Source: Pseudoalteromonas sp. NC201
GTDB lineage: Bacteria > Pseudomonadota > Gammaproteobacteria > Enterobacterales > Alteromonadaceae
Length of the DNA stretch: 64,000 nucleotides
Reading direction: 5' to 3'
Assembly: GCF_002850255.1 (NCBI RefSeq)
Contig: NZ_CP022522.1
Coordinates: forward strand, 748,097-812,096
Positions 19,928-27,750 of this stretch are shown piece by piece. The notes under the pieces are model-generated. The model had not been told where the DNA came from, searched no databases, and saw only the letters and a list, made by a program, of their open reading frames with translations. The position numbers and the translations under genes were made by a program. Positions within the stretch are counted from its first letter, which is position 1, and each line of letters begins with the position of its first letter.

Positions 19928-20991
19928 TGAAGACGCTAGATTGGTATTTAGGGCGTAGCATCTTACAAACCACAGGTTTCGCGCTATTAGTTTTTGTTGG
20001 GATCAATACGCTTATTAAGTTTATTGAGCAACTGCGCTCGGTTGGTCGTGGCAGCTATGATTTACTCGGTGCCATGCTCTATACCATTTACAGCATGCCA
20101 AGCGATATCGTGGTATTTTTCCCGATGGCTGCGCTGATAGGTGGCCTGATTGGGCTTGGTGCACTTGCCTCAAGCAGTGAACTAATTGTGATGCAAGCGG
20201 CTGGGTGGTCGCGTTTTCAAATTATTATGTCGGTGATGAAAACGGCAGTGGTGCTTGCACTACTGATGATGGCGCTTGGGGAGTGGGGCGCACCAAAAGC
20301 GGAGCAAACCGCAAAACGGTTAAAAAACGAAGCAATTTATGGCGGTGAAGTCTACAGCGCTCAGCGTGGTGTTTGGGCGAAAGATGGCGGCAATTTTATT
20401 AACATTGGTAATGTTGAAAAAAACGGTAAGCTTAAAGATATCGCGATTTATTATTTCGATGATTCACTAACACTGGCAAAAATAGTACGTGCTCAGTCGG
20501 CGCAAAGTATGTCTAACGGCTGGCAATTGCAAGACGTGGAAGAAGTACATATCGATCAACAGCAAATTACAACGCATTATTCAAAATCAATGCTCTATGA
20601 GTCTGAATTAAGCGAAGACAGATTGGGTGTCGTGTCGGTAGAGCCTGATGCTTTGTCTTTTACGGGGTTATGGTCATTTCTCGCTTATCTAAAGCAAAAT
20701 GAGCAAGATTCAAGTAGCTATGAACTCGCGCTGTGGCGTAAGGTGATGCAGCCGCTGACGATTGGGGTTATGCTACTAGTGGCTTTGTCATTTATCTTCG
20801 GGCCACTGAGGACGGTGAGTATGGGCGCGCGGATTATTATGGGCGTGGTAACAGGCTTAGCCTTCCACCTGAGTAATGAAATTTTTGGCCCTATTGTGAT
20901 GGTATATCAAGTTCCACCGGTGGTTGGCGCGTTAATGCCAAGCTTGTTATTTATTGGATTGGCTATCCATCTGCTGAAGAAACAAAATTAA
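19924..20991 (+). CDS. lptG: LPS export ABC transporter permease LptG
   Basis: A 355-residue partner of LptF, with the same layout of membrane helices around a periplasmic jellyroll. The N-terminal LDWYLGRSILQTT and the helix PSDIVVFFPMAALIGGLIGL are typical. The ATG at 19924 overlaps the lptF stop and has GGGAG 8 bases upstream. A second ATG directly follows it at 19927. The operon ends at a clear terminator. Confidence 0.95.
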   Translation: MMKTLDWYLGRSILQTTGFALLVFVGINTLIKFIEQLRSVGRGSYDLLGAMLYTIYSMPSDIVVFFPMAALIGGLIGLGALASSSELIVMQAAGWSRFQIIMSVMKTAVVLALLMMALGEWGAPKAEQTAKRLKNEAIYGGEVYSAQRGVWAKDGGNFINIGNVEKNGKLKDIAIYYFDDSLTLAKIVRAQSAQSMSNGWQLQDVEEVHIDQQQITTHYSKSMLYESELSEDRLGVVSVEPDALSFTGLWSFLAYLKQNEQDSSSYELALWRKVMQPLTIGVMLLVALSFIFGPLRTVSMGARIIMGVVTGLAFHLSNEIFGPIVMVYQVPPVVGALMPSLLFIGLAIHLLKKQN

Positions 20992-21011
20992 CGTTTTGAA
21001 TTAAATAAAGA

Positions 21012-21042
21012 AATAGGCCTCATGTTGAGGCCTATATTTTTT
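21012..21042 (+). terminator. Terminator after lptG
   Basis: AATAGGCCTCA-TGT-TGAGGCCTAT is an almost perfect stem followed by ATTTTTT. The adjacent minus-strand RDD gene ends 43 bases further on. Confidence 0.88.
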
Positions 21043-21084
21043 ATGGACATGGCTAATGGAATAGGCTGCTATTTGAAGCTTAGA

Positions 21085-21582
21085 TTAATCTAAGCTGTTA
21101 TAAACCTTTTTATTTTCCTCTTTGCTGAGTACTACCACTTCAGTGCCACACAGCATATCCTGGAGCGATCTTTTCTTTTTAAAGTCTAACAACACTATCA
21201 GATTACCCAGCCCAAGTAGTGCGCATAGGCTACGAGCGATTGCTTTTGGCCAAGTTAACAGTGCTCCGTCGGGGTTTTGCACTTTTAGGCGCCATGCGCG
21301 CATGCCGATAGTTTGACCGCTCTTAGTCCAAAAATAGGCAAAAAACAGCACTGAAACCAACACTAATAAAGTGGCTCTAAGTGTATATAAAATGGGATCC
21401 GCTTGGATCAGCGCCGATACGTCTTCATGATTACCAAGCGTGAGCACGTTAAATGAAATTAAGGCATTGATAGTTAGTAAAAATAACACGGTAGTCAGCA
21501 TTGCGAACGCGACGACCACTAAGCTGTCGTATATAAGTGAAGCCAAGCGACGGCTGAAATTCGCTGGAGCAAAATGTGACAT
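21085..21582 (-). CDS. RDD-family membrane protein
   Basis: A 165-residue protein with an RDD domain. The opening NFSRRLASLIYDSLVVVAF has the paired Arg-Asp features, and KSGQTIGMRAWRLKV is the conserved second loop. Three hydrophobic helices are visible. RDD proteins are small inner-membrane proteins, some linked to ion transport, but no specific role can be assigned here. The ATG at 21582 (MSHFAPANF) is preferred. In-frame starts up to 21624 exist but lack family support. Confidence 0.85.
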   Translation of the reverse strand: MSHFAPANFSRRLASLIYDSLVVVAFAMLTTVLFLLTINALISFNVLTLGNHEDVSALIQADPILYTLRATLLVLVSVLFFAYFWTKSGQTIGMRAWRLKVQNPDGALLTWPKAIARSLCALLGLGNLIVLLDFKKKRSLQDMLCGTEVVVLSKEENKKVYNSLD

Positions 21583-21777
21583 AACAACTCTCATAATTAC
21601 AAGGTTGCGGGGTATTTTACACATAAACCGATAAAACGTTTACTGAATTACGTTAACTAATGGATTAGTAATGCCCTGTCTTTATAGCTTTGACATGAAT
21701 AAAGTTGAATTTAGAGCAATATTTAACTACTTGTGTGCAAATAACAAGCAGTTAACGCCTTATTGCAAAAAAATTAC

Positions 21778-21805
21778 TTGCCGTTCTTAATCGCCTTTGT
21801 ATAAT
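21778..21805 (+). promoter_or_regulatory. Promoter of the tRNA-Leu gene
   Basis: TTGCCG at 21778 and a perfect TATAAT at 21800-21805 are separated by 16 bases. Transcription would begin about 90 bases before the mature tRNA, giving a leader that must be processed. Confidence 0.65.
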
Positions 21806-21899
21806 GCAAAGCATAGAGACGAAGGCAAATAAAAAAAGCCTGAGCTCAAAGTGGTTTTTCTTTATTTTCTCTTGTTTTAGAAGATGAAAGAAAAATTAT

Positions 21900-21984
21900 G
21901 CCAGTGTGATGGAATTGGTAGACATGACGGATTCAAAATCCGTTGCCTTCGGGCGTGGCGGTTCAAGTCCGCCCACTGGTACCA
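21900..21984 (+). tRNA. tRNA-Leu (anticodon CAA)
   Basis: The acceptor stem GCCAGTG pairs with CACTGGT (first pair G-U). The D arm contains GGAATTGGTAGAC. The anticodon stem ACGGA/TCCGT encloses the loop TTCAAAA with anticodon CAA. A variable arm GCCTTCGGGC follows, as expected for leucine tRNAs, then T arm GGCGG-TTCAAGT-CCGCC, discriminator A and an encoded CCA. In E. coli the CAA leucine tRNA (leuX) is a known integration site for islands. Confidence 0.96.
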
Positions 21985-22795
21985 CTTTTTATAACCCTTG
22001 CTTTTTAGCAGGGGTTTTTTTATGCCTCAAATTTATGCTTTGAAATTATGATATCGGACTTGGACGCCACGCGGGTGGCGCTAATACAGGTTAAGAGCCC
22101 GCCCACTGGTACCACTTTTTATAACCCTTGCTTTTTAGCAGGGGTTTTTTTATGCCTCAAATTTATGCTTTGAAATTATGATATCGGACTTGGACGCCAC
22201 GCGGGTGGCGCTAATACAGGTTAAGAGCCCGCCCACTGGTACCACTTTATAAGCGGGTCGCTTTAGCAGGGGTTTTGTCGCTCCAAATTTATGCTTTGAA
22301 ATTATGATATCGGAATCTCGACGCCAAGATGGTGGCGCTAATACAGGTTAAGAGCCCGCCCACTGGTACCACTTTATAACCCTTGCTTTTCTTAGCAGGG
22401 GTTTTATGCCTCAAATTTATGCTTTGAAATTATGATATCGACTTGGACGCCACGCGGTGGCGCTAATACAGGTTAAGAGCCCGCCCACTGGTACCACTTT
22501 TTATAACCCTTGCTTTTTAGCAGGGGTTTTTTTATGCCTCAAATTTATGCTTTGAAATTATGATATCGGACTTGGACGCCACGCGGGTGGCGCTAATACA
22601 GGTTAAGAGCCCGCCCACTGGTACCACTTTTTATAACCCTTGCTTTTTAGCAGGGTTTTTTTTATGCCTCAAATTTATGCTTTGAAATTATGATATCGGA
22701 CTTGGACGCCACGCGGGTGGCGCTAATACAGGTTAAGAGTCCGCCCACTGGTACCACTTTTTATAACCCTTGCTTTTTAGCAAGGGTTTTTTATG
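21985..22795 (+). repeat. Tandem array of 130-bp units, each ending in a copy of the tRNA-Leu 3' end
   Basis: After the tRNA the same block recurs six times. Each ends in CCGCCCACTGGTACCA, with the last A at 22114, 22244, 22371, 22496, 22626 and 22756, so the spacing is 130, 130, 127, 125, 130 and 130 bp counting from the tRNA end. Each unit holds a terminator-like hairpin (ACCCTTGCT-TTTT-AGCAGGGGT plus T run), a linker, a second hairpin (CGCCAC-GCGG-GTGGCG) and the tRNA tail including CCA. The third copy is the most diverged but keeps a CGCCA/TGGCG stem. A last terminator, with a perfect 10-bp stem (AACCCTTGCT/AGCAAGGGTT), closes the array. No open reading frame explains it. Confidence 0.93.
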
Positions 22796-22803
22796 CCTGA
22801 ATT

Positions 22804-22825
22804 GTAGGTCGAGATTTATCTCGAC
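22804..22825. repeat. Single REP-like hairpin
   Basis: GTAGGTCGAGATTTATCTCGAC has the same layout as the cluster near pepA: a GTAGG lead, then a GTCGAGAT/ATCTCGAC stem around TT. It marks the outer edge of the tRNA repeat array. Confidence 0.6.
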
Positions 22826-22900
22826 AAATTGGCTTTATCTCAATGGATTGGCTCGCTAGACTGCAGTGGCCTTTTCAGATTTAAAGCATACCCAAAAACC

Positions 22901-24508
22901 TTATGATCGTAATGTGAATCTTTGCACTAATTGTGCAAGCGCTGTGGCTTGTTCACGCAACTCCTCACTTGAATGCGCTGCAACTTGGGTATCTTGCAAT
23001 GAGCTACGACTAGACTCTTCAATATGTGATACATCACGGGCCATTTCACTCGCAACTACGGACTGCTCCTCTGTTGCTGTTGCAATGGACTGGATCATAG
23101 TCGCGATTTCTGATGCACTTTTGACAATTTCTTCAAGCTGAGTTCCAGCTTCTTCCGCCATTAATACACTCTGCTCAACTTGATTCACGCTGCTTTGCAT
23201 AGAAGTGACCGCATGCTCTGTTTGTAATTGAATTGATTGTACTGTTGATACAACTTCTTCTGTGGCTTTTGAGGTGCGTTCAGCCAGTGTTCTTACTTCG
23301 TCGGCTACAACGGCAAACCCTCGGCCTTGTTCGCCAGCTCTTGCAGCCTCAATTGCTGCGTTAAGCGCTAGTAAGTTTGTTTGTTCCGCAATACTGCCAA
23401 TAACGCTTATTACATTGCCTATTTGACTACTTAGCTCGCCCAAGTTGGTTACGTTGCTAGCGGTACTTTGCACATCTTTTGAAGCTGCACGGATTTTTTC
23501 TATGGTTTCGCCGACCGACTTACCACCTTGACTTGCTAGAGATCTTGCTTGATCTGCATGGCCCGCGGCGACTTGACTCTGTGCTGCAACTTCAGAAACA
23601 GTTGCGCTCATTTCTTCTATCGCCGTAGCAACTTGAGTTGATTGATCTGAAGACGATTGGCTACGTACGGCAATTTGGTTATTTGTAGCGGCGATATTAC
23701 TGCTTGATGTGCGGACTTCTCCAACGACCTTACTGATTTCTTTGAGCAGGTTATTCAATGAAGCTGCCATTTTATTTGTTGACGAGGCAAGACTATCTAT
23801 TTCATCTTTGTCTTGATGGACGATATCGGGACGAGAAATATCGCCATTACTCACTCGCTCTGCAACTTCAAGTACTTGATTCAGGCGATTTATGATGGAC
23901 TTATTCATTGAGTAAGCCACAATCACCCCTAATATTGCTGCAACGATACAAATGATAATTATAACTAAGAGCGTTGAGTTGAGGCCATTGACTAAATTAT
24001 CAAGAGACCTGATGGCGTCTTCTCTTTCTTCGTTGGCAGACACAGTTAAGAGCTTATTTAGCGGATCAAGGTAAGTGTCATCCGCAGATTTTAAAGTCCG
24101 GTTACTATTTTCTAGACTTATATTTTGAACATTGAACAACTCAGTTTGAATGCGCTTTTGGTATTGAGATATCAAGTTCATTATTTCAGCCATCTTTTCG
24201 CGGTCTGAAGCTTTACTTGATTCGTAGATATAAAGCGTTTTATGTGTTTCTTTGAATTCTTCAAATAGCTTATCGAATAGCTGCTTTTTGCTTTTATCAC
24301 CGTTTGCATATTCGAGCGCTGAGGCTTCCAATTTATGACCAATATCTAACAGTTGGTTGTAGTAGATCATGCCTGGAAGATCATCATTTTTGATCTCAAA
24401 AGCACGAGCGGTTTCTGATAAGACCTTGAACCATACTAGGATGCTCGAGAATGTCATCAGTAGTATTAGCGTACCAAAGGCAAGGTAGAGTTTTTTACTT
24501 AACTTCAT
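22901..24508 (-). CDS. Methyl-accepting chemotaxis protein
   Basis: A 535-residue chemoreceptor. Membrane helix 1 lies at about residues 7-28, then a four-helix-bundle type periplasmic sensor (about 29-185), membrane helix 2 (about 187-208), a HAMP linker (about 209-262) and a cytoplasmic signalling domain. The conserved hairpin tip reads [20 protein letters not shown]. Many Q/E pairs that could be methylated flank it. It would control CheA through CheW. The ligand is unknown. The ATG at 24508 with AGGTGG upstream is chosen over a GTG at 24517. It is an orphan receptor next to the tRNA array, with no chemotaxis operon in the window. Confidence 0.93.
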   Translation of the reverse strand: MKLSKKLYLAFGTLILLMTFSSILVWFKVLSETARAFEIKNDDLPGMIYYNQLLDIGHKLEASALEYANGDKSKKQLFDKLFEEFKETHKTLYIYESSKASDREKMAEIMNLISQYQKRIQTELFNVQNISLENSNRTLKSADDTYLDPLNKLLTVSANEEREDAIRSLDNLVNGLNSTLLVIIIICIVAAILGVIVAYSMNKSIINRLNQVLEVAERVSNGDISRPDIVHQDKDEIDSLASSTNKMAASLNNLLKEISKVVGEVRTSSSNIAATNNQIAVRSQSSSDQSTQVATAIEEMSATVSEVAAQSQVAAGHADQARSLASQGGKSVGETIEKIRAASKDVQSTASNVTNLGELSSQIGNVISVIGSIAEQTNLLALNAAIEAARAGEQGRGFAVVADEVRTLAERTSKATEEVVSTVQSIQLQTEHAVTSMQSSVNQVEQSVLMAEEAGTQLEEIVKSASEIATMIQSIATATEEQSVVASEMARDVSHIEESSRSSLQDTQVAAHSSEELREQATALAQLVQRFTLRS

Positions 24509-24517
24509 TGTTACCAC

Positions 24518-24906
24518 CTGAATATCAAATTTTGATTAAATCATATCCTTGATACGTATTCTACGGGCTGACTACTAATAATACATATTAGCAGGTTCCT
24601 GTAGCGAGGGCGTGTTGACTGTCATGCATATATGCATATTTTTTAAGAATGGTTATGTTGTTCAATTTGAATACCAATTTAGAGCTGAATCGTTTTAACA
24701 TTGATACTTTAATTAGGTCGGGTATGGTTATTATTGCATTTAATTGAATTTTTTATGACAAATCTCTTGTGCTGCTTAGATGCTATCTTGAGAGAATATT
24801 AGTCTTTTAGTTTGGTGGCTGAGGTTGTGAAGTTTGCAGCGAGCCCAAAAATACTATTGATTCGCTTTTGCAGGCTCTGATGTTGATTTAGTTTAAAGAT
24901 TAAGCG
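24518..24906. other. AT-rich gap upstream of the chemoreceptor, no gene seen
   Basis: These 389 bases hold the probable control region of the chemoreceptor gene and a perfect palindrome, ATGCATATATGCAT, at 24624-24637. I see no convincing open frame, tRNA or repeat unit. Confidence 0.4.
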
Positions 24907-25330
24907 TTAATTTTTAATTAAATCAACCGTTACATAAACGCTATCTGCCAAGGACTTTTTTGATATTTCTAGAACATTAGCGACTAAAGCCAATTCAAAG
25001 CACCAATAACCAGCATAATAATCCGTGTACTCGAATTCGCATTCACAGTTGTGATTATCAAACCAGTCCGCCAAGCCCTCTAACTTGCTGTATCAATTTT
25101 TTGCAAATTGCTTGAGTAATTCTGGCTGTTGCTCATTGGGTACTGCAAAGGCGAGTTAAAGATCTTGATAGATTTCAGGGTAGTAGAGTGTGGGCGAAAT
25201 AGGTCTATCGGTATCACCGAGTGCAATGGCTATATTATCAAGTAAGGTGTCTTTGCTGGGGTTGCCGATAACGGCTTGCACTTCCTGAATATGAGCTGGA
25301 GCGATATCAAAGGATTGAGGAAATCAAACA
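24907..25330 (-). pseudogene. Decayed PoNi/DUF1911-like immunity gene
   Basis: One reading frame of the minus strand keeps a recognisable protein across three in-frame stops: TGA at 25324, TAA within the segment after YYPEIYQDL, and TGA in the segment LLKQFAKN-stop-YSKL. The C-terminal part has the features DWFDNHN and YYAGYWCFELALVANVL, ending in VYVTVDLI. These match the DUF1910/DUF1911 (PoNi) family, immunity proteins for PoNe nuclease toxins delivered by contact-dependent or type VI/VII systems. In relatives the position of the second TGA is usually Trp (NWY), so TGG to TGA is likely. The N terminus is missing where a repeat module begins at about 25375. No matching toxin is visible nearby. 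Confidence 0.6.
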
Positions 25331-25374
25331 ATGGTAGCTACGAATAATGGTGGGTGTCGGCGTTTTACTTCTTA

Positions 25375-25629
25375 GCAAAATAAACTTCCATGTTTAATAT
25401 CAAAGCGCATCCATGCGCTCCTCGTTCATTCTTTTGAAACGACGCGATCGAGCGAACCAAGAAAACGTCGCCCCAGCATCACACTTAGTCCTCAAATCCT
25501 AAGCCGATTATAGTGCAACCGCCTTTTTAGGCACGTCCGTGTGCCAGACAAGACTTGGTCGACATCCTGTCGGCACATTGCATATCGGCTGATGCTTTTC
25601 GGGTGTGATGAAGGGGGAAATAAGTTGTC
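25375..25629 (-). repeat. Palindrome-rich repeat module, copy 1
   Basis: About 250 bp that recur at 25978-26231 at high identity. The module contains GCGCATCCATGCGC (25405-25418), GGCAC-GTCCGT-GTGCC (25530-25545) and CGACATCCTGTCG (25560-25572). Read on the minus strand each hairpin presents GGA in or beside its loop. A TATAAT on the minus strand follows a TTGCAC stretch between them. Short open frames inside are not credible genes. Confidence 0.75.
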
Positions 25630-25746
25630 TGTTAGCTGTCCACAAAGCCATCAGAAACATAGTTGCTTGCAAGCACCACAAGAATTTATCAGCGCCTTGT
25701 GTCTCCCTCATCACACCCGAAAGTAAATTGCCAATGAGTCATTTCA

Positions 25747-25940
25747 ACGCATGGATGCGTGAAAAGCGGTGACAGGGCCAAGGATGGCCCTTACACCGAG
25801 GTGACGTTCATATTGGCAATTTACTTGAGGAGTCAGTGTGATGTTGGGAGTGCCTTTTCTTTTGCTTACTTGTTCTTTGGGCATCAAAGAAAAGTATGTC
25901 GTAGCCCATGGATGGGTGTCGAAATCCGTCAGGAGGACGG
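25747..25940 (+). repeat. Plus-oriented palindrome module
   Basis: Here the GGA hairpins point the other way: ACGCATGGATGCGT (25747-25760), GGGCCAAGGATGGCCC (25775-25790), CCCATGGATGGG (25905-25916) and CCGTC-AGGAG-GACGG (25926-25940). Between them a stem TTCTTTG-GGCAT-CAAAGAA lies at 25873-25891. The stretch 25836-25920 recurs at 26381-26470. It also shares its opening AGTGTGATG-TGGG with the inverted modules on either side. Confidence 0.7.
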
Positions 25941-25977
25941 GCTGACTTTACGGTAAATTTCGAGCTACCAGTCGTTA

Positions 25978-26231
25978 GCAACATAAACCTCCATGTTTAA
26001 TATCAAAGCGCATCCATGCGCTTCTCGTTCATTCTTTTTAAACGACGAAAAAGAACGAACCAAGAAAACGTCGCCCCAGCATCACACTCAATCCTCAAAC
26101 CCTAAACTGATATAGTGCAACCGTCTTGTAAGGCACGTCCATGTGCCAGACAATACTTAGCCGACATCCTGTCGGCACATTGCATATCAGCTTATGTTTT
26201 TCGGGTGTGATGAAGGGGGAAATAAGTCGCT
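25978..26231 (-). repeat. Palindrome-rich repeat module, copy 2
   Basis: Second copy of the 25375-25629 module in the same orientation. It repeats GCGCATCCATGCGC (26008-26021), GGCAC-GTCCAT-GTGCC (26132-26147) and CCGACATCCTGTCGG (26161-26175). Differences between the copies fall mostly outside the stems or at wobble-compatible positions. Confidence 0.75.
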
Positions 26232-26327
26232 TGTGAGATCTTCTAAGGTTTTAGCAGTAAAGTTGCTTGAAAGTATTGAAAAAACTATCAGCGTAGAGTG
26301 TTCTTAGTCCACGGTGCAAATAGTTTT

Positions 26328-26350
26328 GTGGGAGGCGGTTCACCCGCCGA
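26328..26350. repeat. REP-like hairpin
   Basis: GTGGGAGGCGGTTCACCCGC plus CGA: stem GGCGG/CCGCC around TTCAC, the same plan as the REP-like units near pepA and parC but with a different stem sequence. Confidence 0.6.
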
Positions 26351-26380
26351 GAAGTTATGCTTTTGTGATGAAATAGAGAG

Positions 26381-26470
26381 GGTACAGTGTGATGTTGGAA
26401 GTGCCTTTTCATTTGCGCAACGATTCTTTGGGCATCAAAGAATCGTAAGTCGTGGCACTTGGATGGGCGT
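26381..26470 (+). repeat. Partial repeat module with a perfect 10-bp stem
   Basis: It matches 25836-25920 over most of its length. The central hairpin is CGATTCTTTG-GGCAT-CAAAGAATCG at 26421-26445. In the related copy the arms differ, so pairing is kept while sequence changes. Confidence 0.65.
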
Positions 26471-26528
26471 TAAAACCTATCATCAGAGCATAGAGGTTCT
26501 ACTTACTACAGCTTGTGAATACAAAAGC

Positions 26529-26557
26529 AAAAAAACCAGAGAGAAATCTGGTTTTTA
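26529..26557 (-). terminator. Terminator of the peptide/membrane-protein operon
   Basis: On the minus strand AAAAACCAGA-TTTCTC-TCTGGTTTTTTT forms a stem with a T run, starting about 5 bases after the stop of the membrane-protein gene. Confidence 0.85.
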
Positions 26558-26561
26558 CGGC

Positions 26562-27161
26562 TCATGAAAGTTCAGATTCTTGTGGGGTGTATGATTTTGC
26601 TCCGCAAATCATCATGGTTAACACTGTACCACAACATATTGACCATGCGACATAAATCAGCCCCTCAAAATTGTCGTATATAAATGTCCAAGATTTCATT
26701 TCAAAGTATGACCATGCAATGTTTTCTAGCATAGCTAATAGGTTCATTAAGCCCATGTAAAGAAAAAACCAATGAAATATTCCATCAAAATATGTCAATG
26801 CAACATCTTTGGACTGAGATATTGAGCGCGAAAACTGTACTCTAAAAATCAAAAGTAGAGCTGTAACTATATTAAATAAAAGCTGAGCTCCATAGATTAT
26901 TGTTCCTTGTAAGAGTTGATTCTCAGATGGTACTGTGTAGTTTATCAAGCCAAATTCGAATATTACATGACTCAATGCTGTAAAAGTAAACATAATACCT
27001 GAAATATGAATCATGTTAATTTCTTTTATGCAAGAGCCATATATCATGCAAGTTCCAAGTATCATTAGGCAAAGGGGGATAACGATCCGGTGATCCCAAA
27101 GTTGAATGTAAAAAATGGCAATAGAAACAATGCTAAGCAAAATCAAATGTGAGAGTTTCAT
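26562..27161 (-). CDS. Small polytopic membrane protein of unknown function
   Basis: A 199-residue protein with about six hydrophobic helices (near 4-20, 26-44, 50-72, 84-107, 122-148 and 163-187) and few charged residues between them. I do not recognise a family. It starts 3 bp after the stop of the leader-peptide gene, with AGGG just upstream, and is followed at once by a terminator. The two genes therefore form one unit. By position it could be the immunity or export partner of the peptide. That is inference from layout alone. Confidence 0.7.
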   Translation of the reverse strand: MKLSHLILLSIVSIAIFYIQLWDHRIVIPLCLMILGTCMIYGSCIKEINMIHISGIMFTFTALSHVIFEFGLINYTVPSENQLLQGTIIYGAQLLFNIVTALLLIFRVQFSRSISQSKDVALTYFDGIFHWFFLYMGLMNLLAMLENIAWSYFEMKSWTFIYDNFEGLIYVAWSICCGTVLTMMICGAKSYTPQESELS

Positions 27162-27164
27162 TAC

Positions 27165-27407
27165 TTACCCTATAAAGCTGTCTATTGGAATAATTTCAGC
27201 ATTACTGGAGTCAACGGTATTTTTTCTGCGAGGCTTTACGGCGCTATTTCCGCCGACTACAGATTGTATACTTTCTGAATGTAGCAAGTTTTGATTAGTC
27301 ACAACGCTAGCAGTTGCTAATTTTTTAAACTCTGCTGTATTGACGCCAACTCTAAATAAAAAAAAGTAAATGCGGCTTATCAAATCAAGAAGTTTAACCT
27401 TTTTCAT
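27165..27407 (-). CDS. 80-residue peptide with a double-glycine-like leader
   Basis: A short protein with a basic, hydrophobic start (MKKVKLLDLISRIYFFLF). In the middle is LLHSESIQSVVGG, in which hydrophobic residues stand at -12, -7 and -4 relative to Gly-Gly. That is the spacing of leaders cut by C39-peptidase ABC exporters. The 27-residue tail is polar, with no cysteines. It begins NSAVKPRRK and ends IPIDSFIG. The ATG overlaps the stop of the broken regulator gene (TAATG), so translation is coupled. No exporter or modifying enzyme lies within the window, so a peptide natural product or bacteriocin remains a hypothesis. Confidence 0.6.
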   Translation of the reverse strand: MKKVKLLDLISRIYFFLFRVGVNTAEFKKLATASVVTNQNLLHSESIQSVVGGNSAVKPRRKNTVDSSNAEIIPIDSFIG

Positions 27408-27661
27408 TATTCATCATCCTGTATTTTTGTCTTTGCAGAACTATTCAAATCACTGCTAATTTGCTTGACCTGATTAAGTAAAGATTTAGCATCTATTTTG
27501 CAGAACATAAATCACTGAAAAAGTTGCTTTGATCTTATATCGCTTACGTCTAGCTCATAGTTACTAATGGTTTTACGATCGCATCCAAGCTTTTTTGCCA
27601 TTTGCTCTTGAGAGATACCGGCCTTTCTTCTCATTGCTTTTAAATCATCGCCATTAATCAC
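27407..27661 (-). pseudogene. XRE-family helix-turn-helix regulator with an in-frame TGA
   Basis: From a GTG at 27661 (AAGGA upstream) the frame encodes 49 residues with a Cro/CI helix-turn-helix: LKAMRRKAGISQEQMAKKLG, then a recognition helix and ISNYE. A TGA at 27512-27514 interrupts it. Beyond that the same frame continues FMFCKIDAKSLLNQVKQISS to a TAA that overlaps the next ATG. The distal part looks like the usual C-terminal helix of such regulators, so a TGG to TGA change is likely. The 49-residue product might still bind DNA. Confidence 0.7.
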
Positions 27662-27750
27662 GTCCTTTTCCTTTTTTCTATGATGCGGAGACTTTTGCGC
27701 ATCTAATTAAACATAATGTTAACAATAAAGTTGAAACATTAAAACAGAAA

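Noticed and set aside
21985..22795. CRISPR array
   Set aside because: The units join directly, without unique spacers. They are 130 bp long, include tRNA tail and terminator sequence, and no cas gene is near.
25508..25956. Short open frames of 60-70 codons in the palindrome block
   Set aside because: They are produced by repeat modules on both strands, lack ribosome sites and resemble no protein family.
26298..26567. 89-residue open frame on the plus strand
   Set aside because: It runs through a REP-like hairpin, a repeat module and the terminator of the opposite operon, so it is not a plausible gene.
27407..27661. Selenocysteine at the in-frame TGA of the XRE gene
   Set aside because: No SECIS-like hairpin directly after the TGA is evident, and XRE regulators are not known selenoproteins. 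A nonsense change is simpler.
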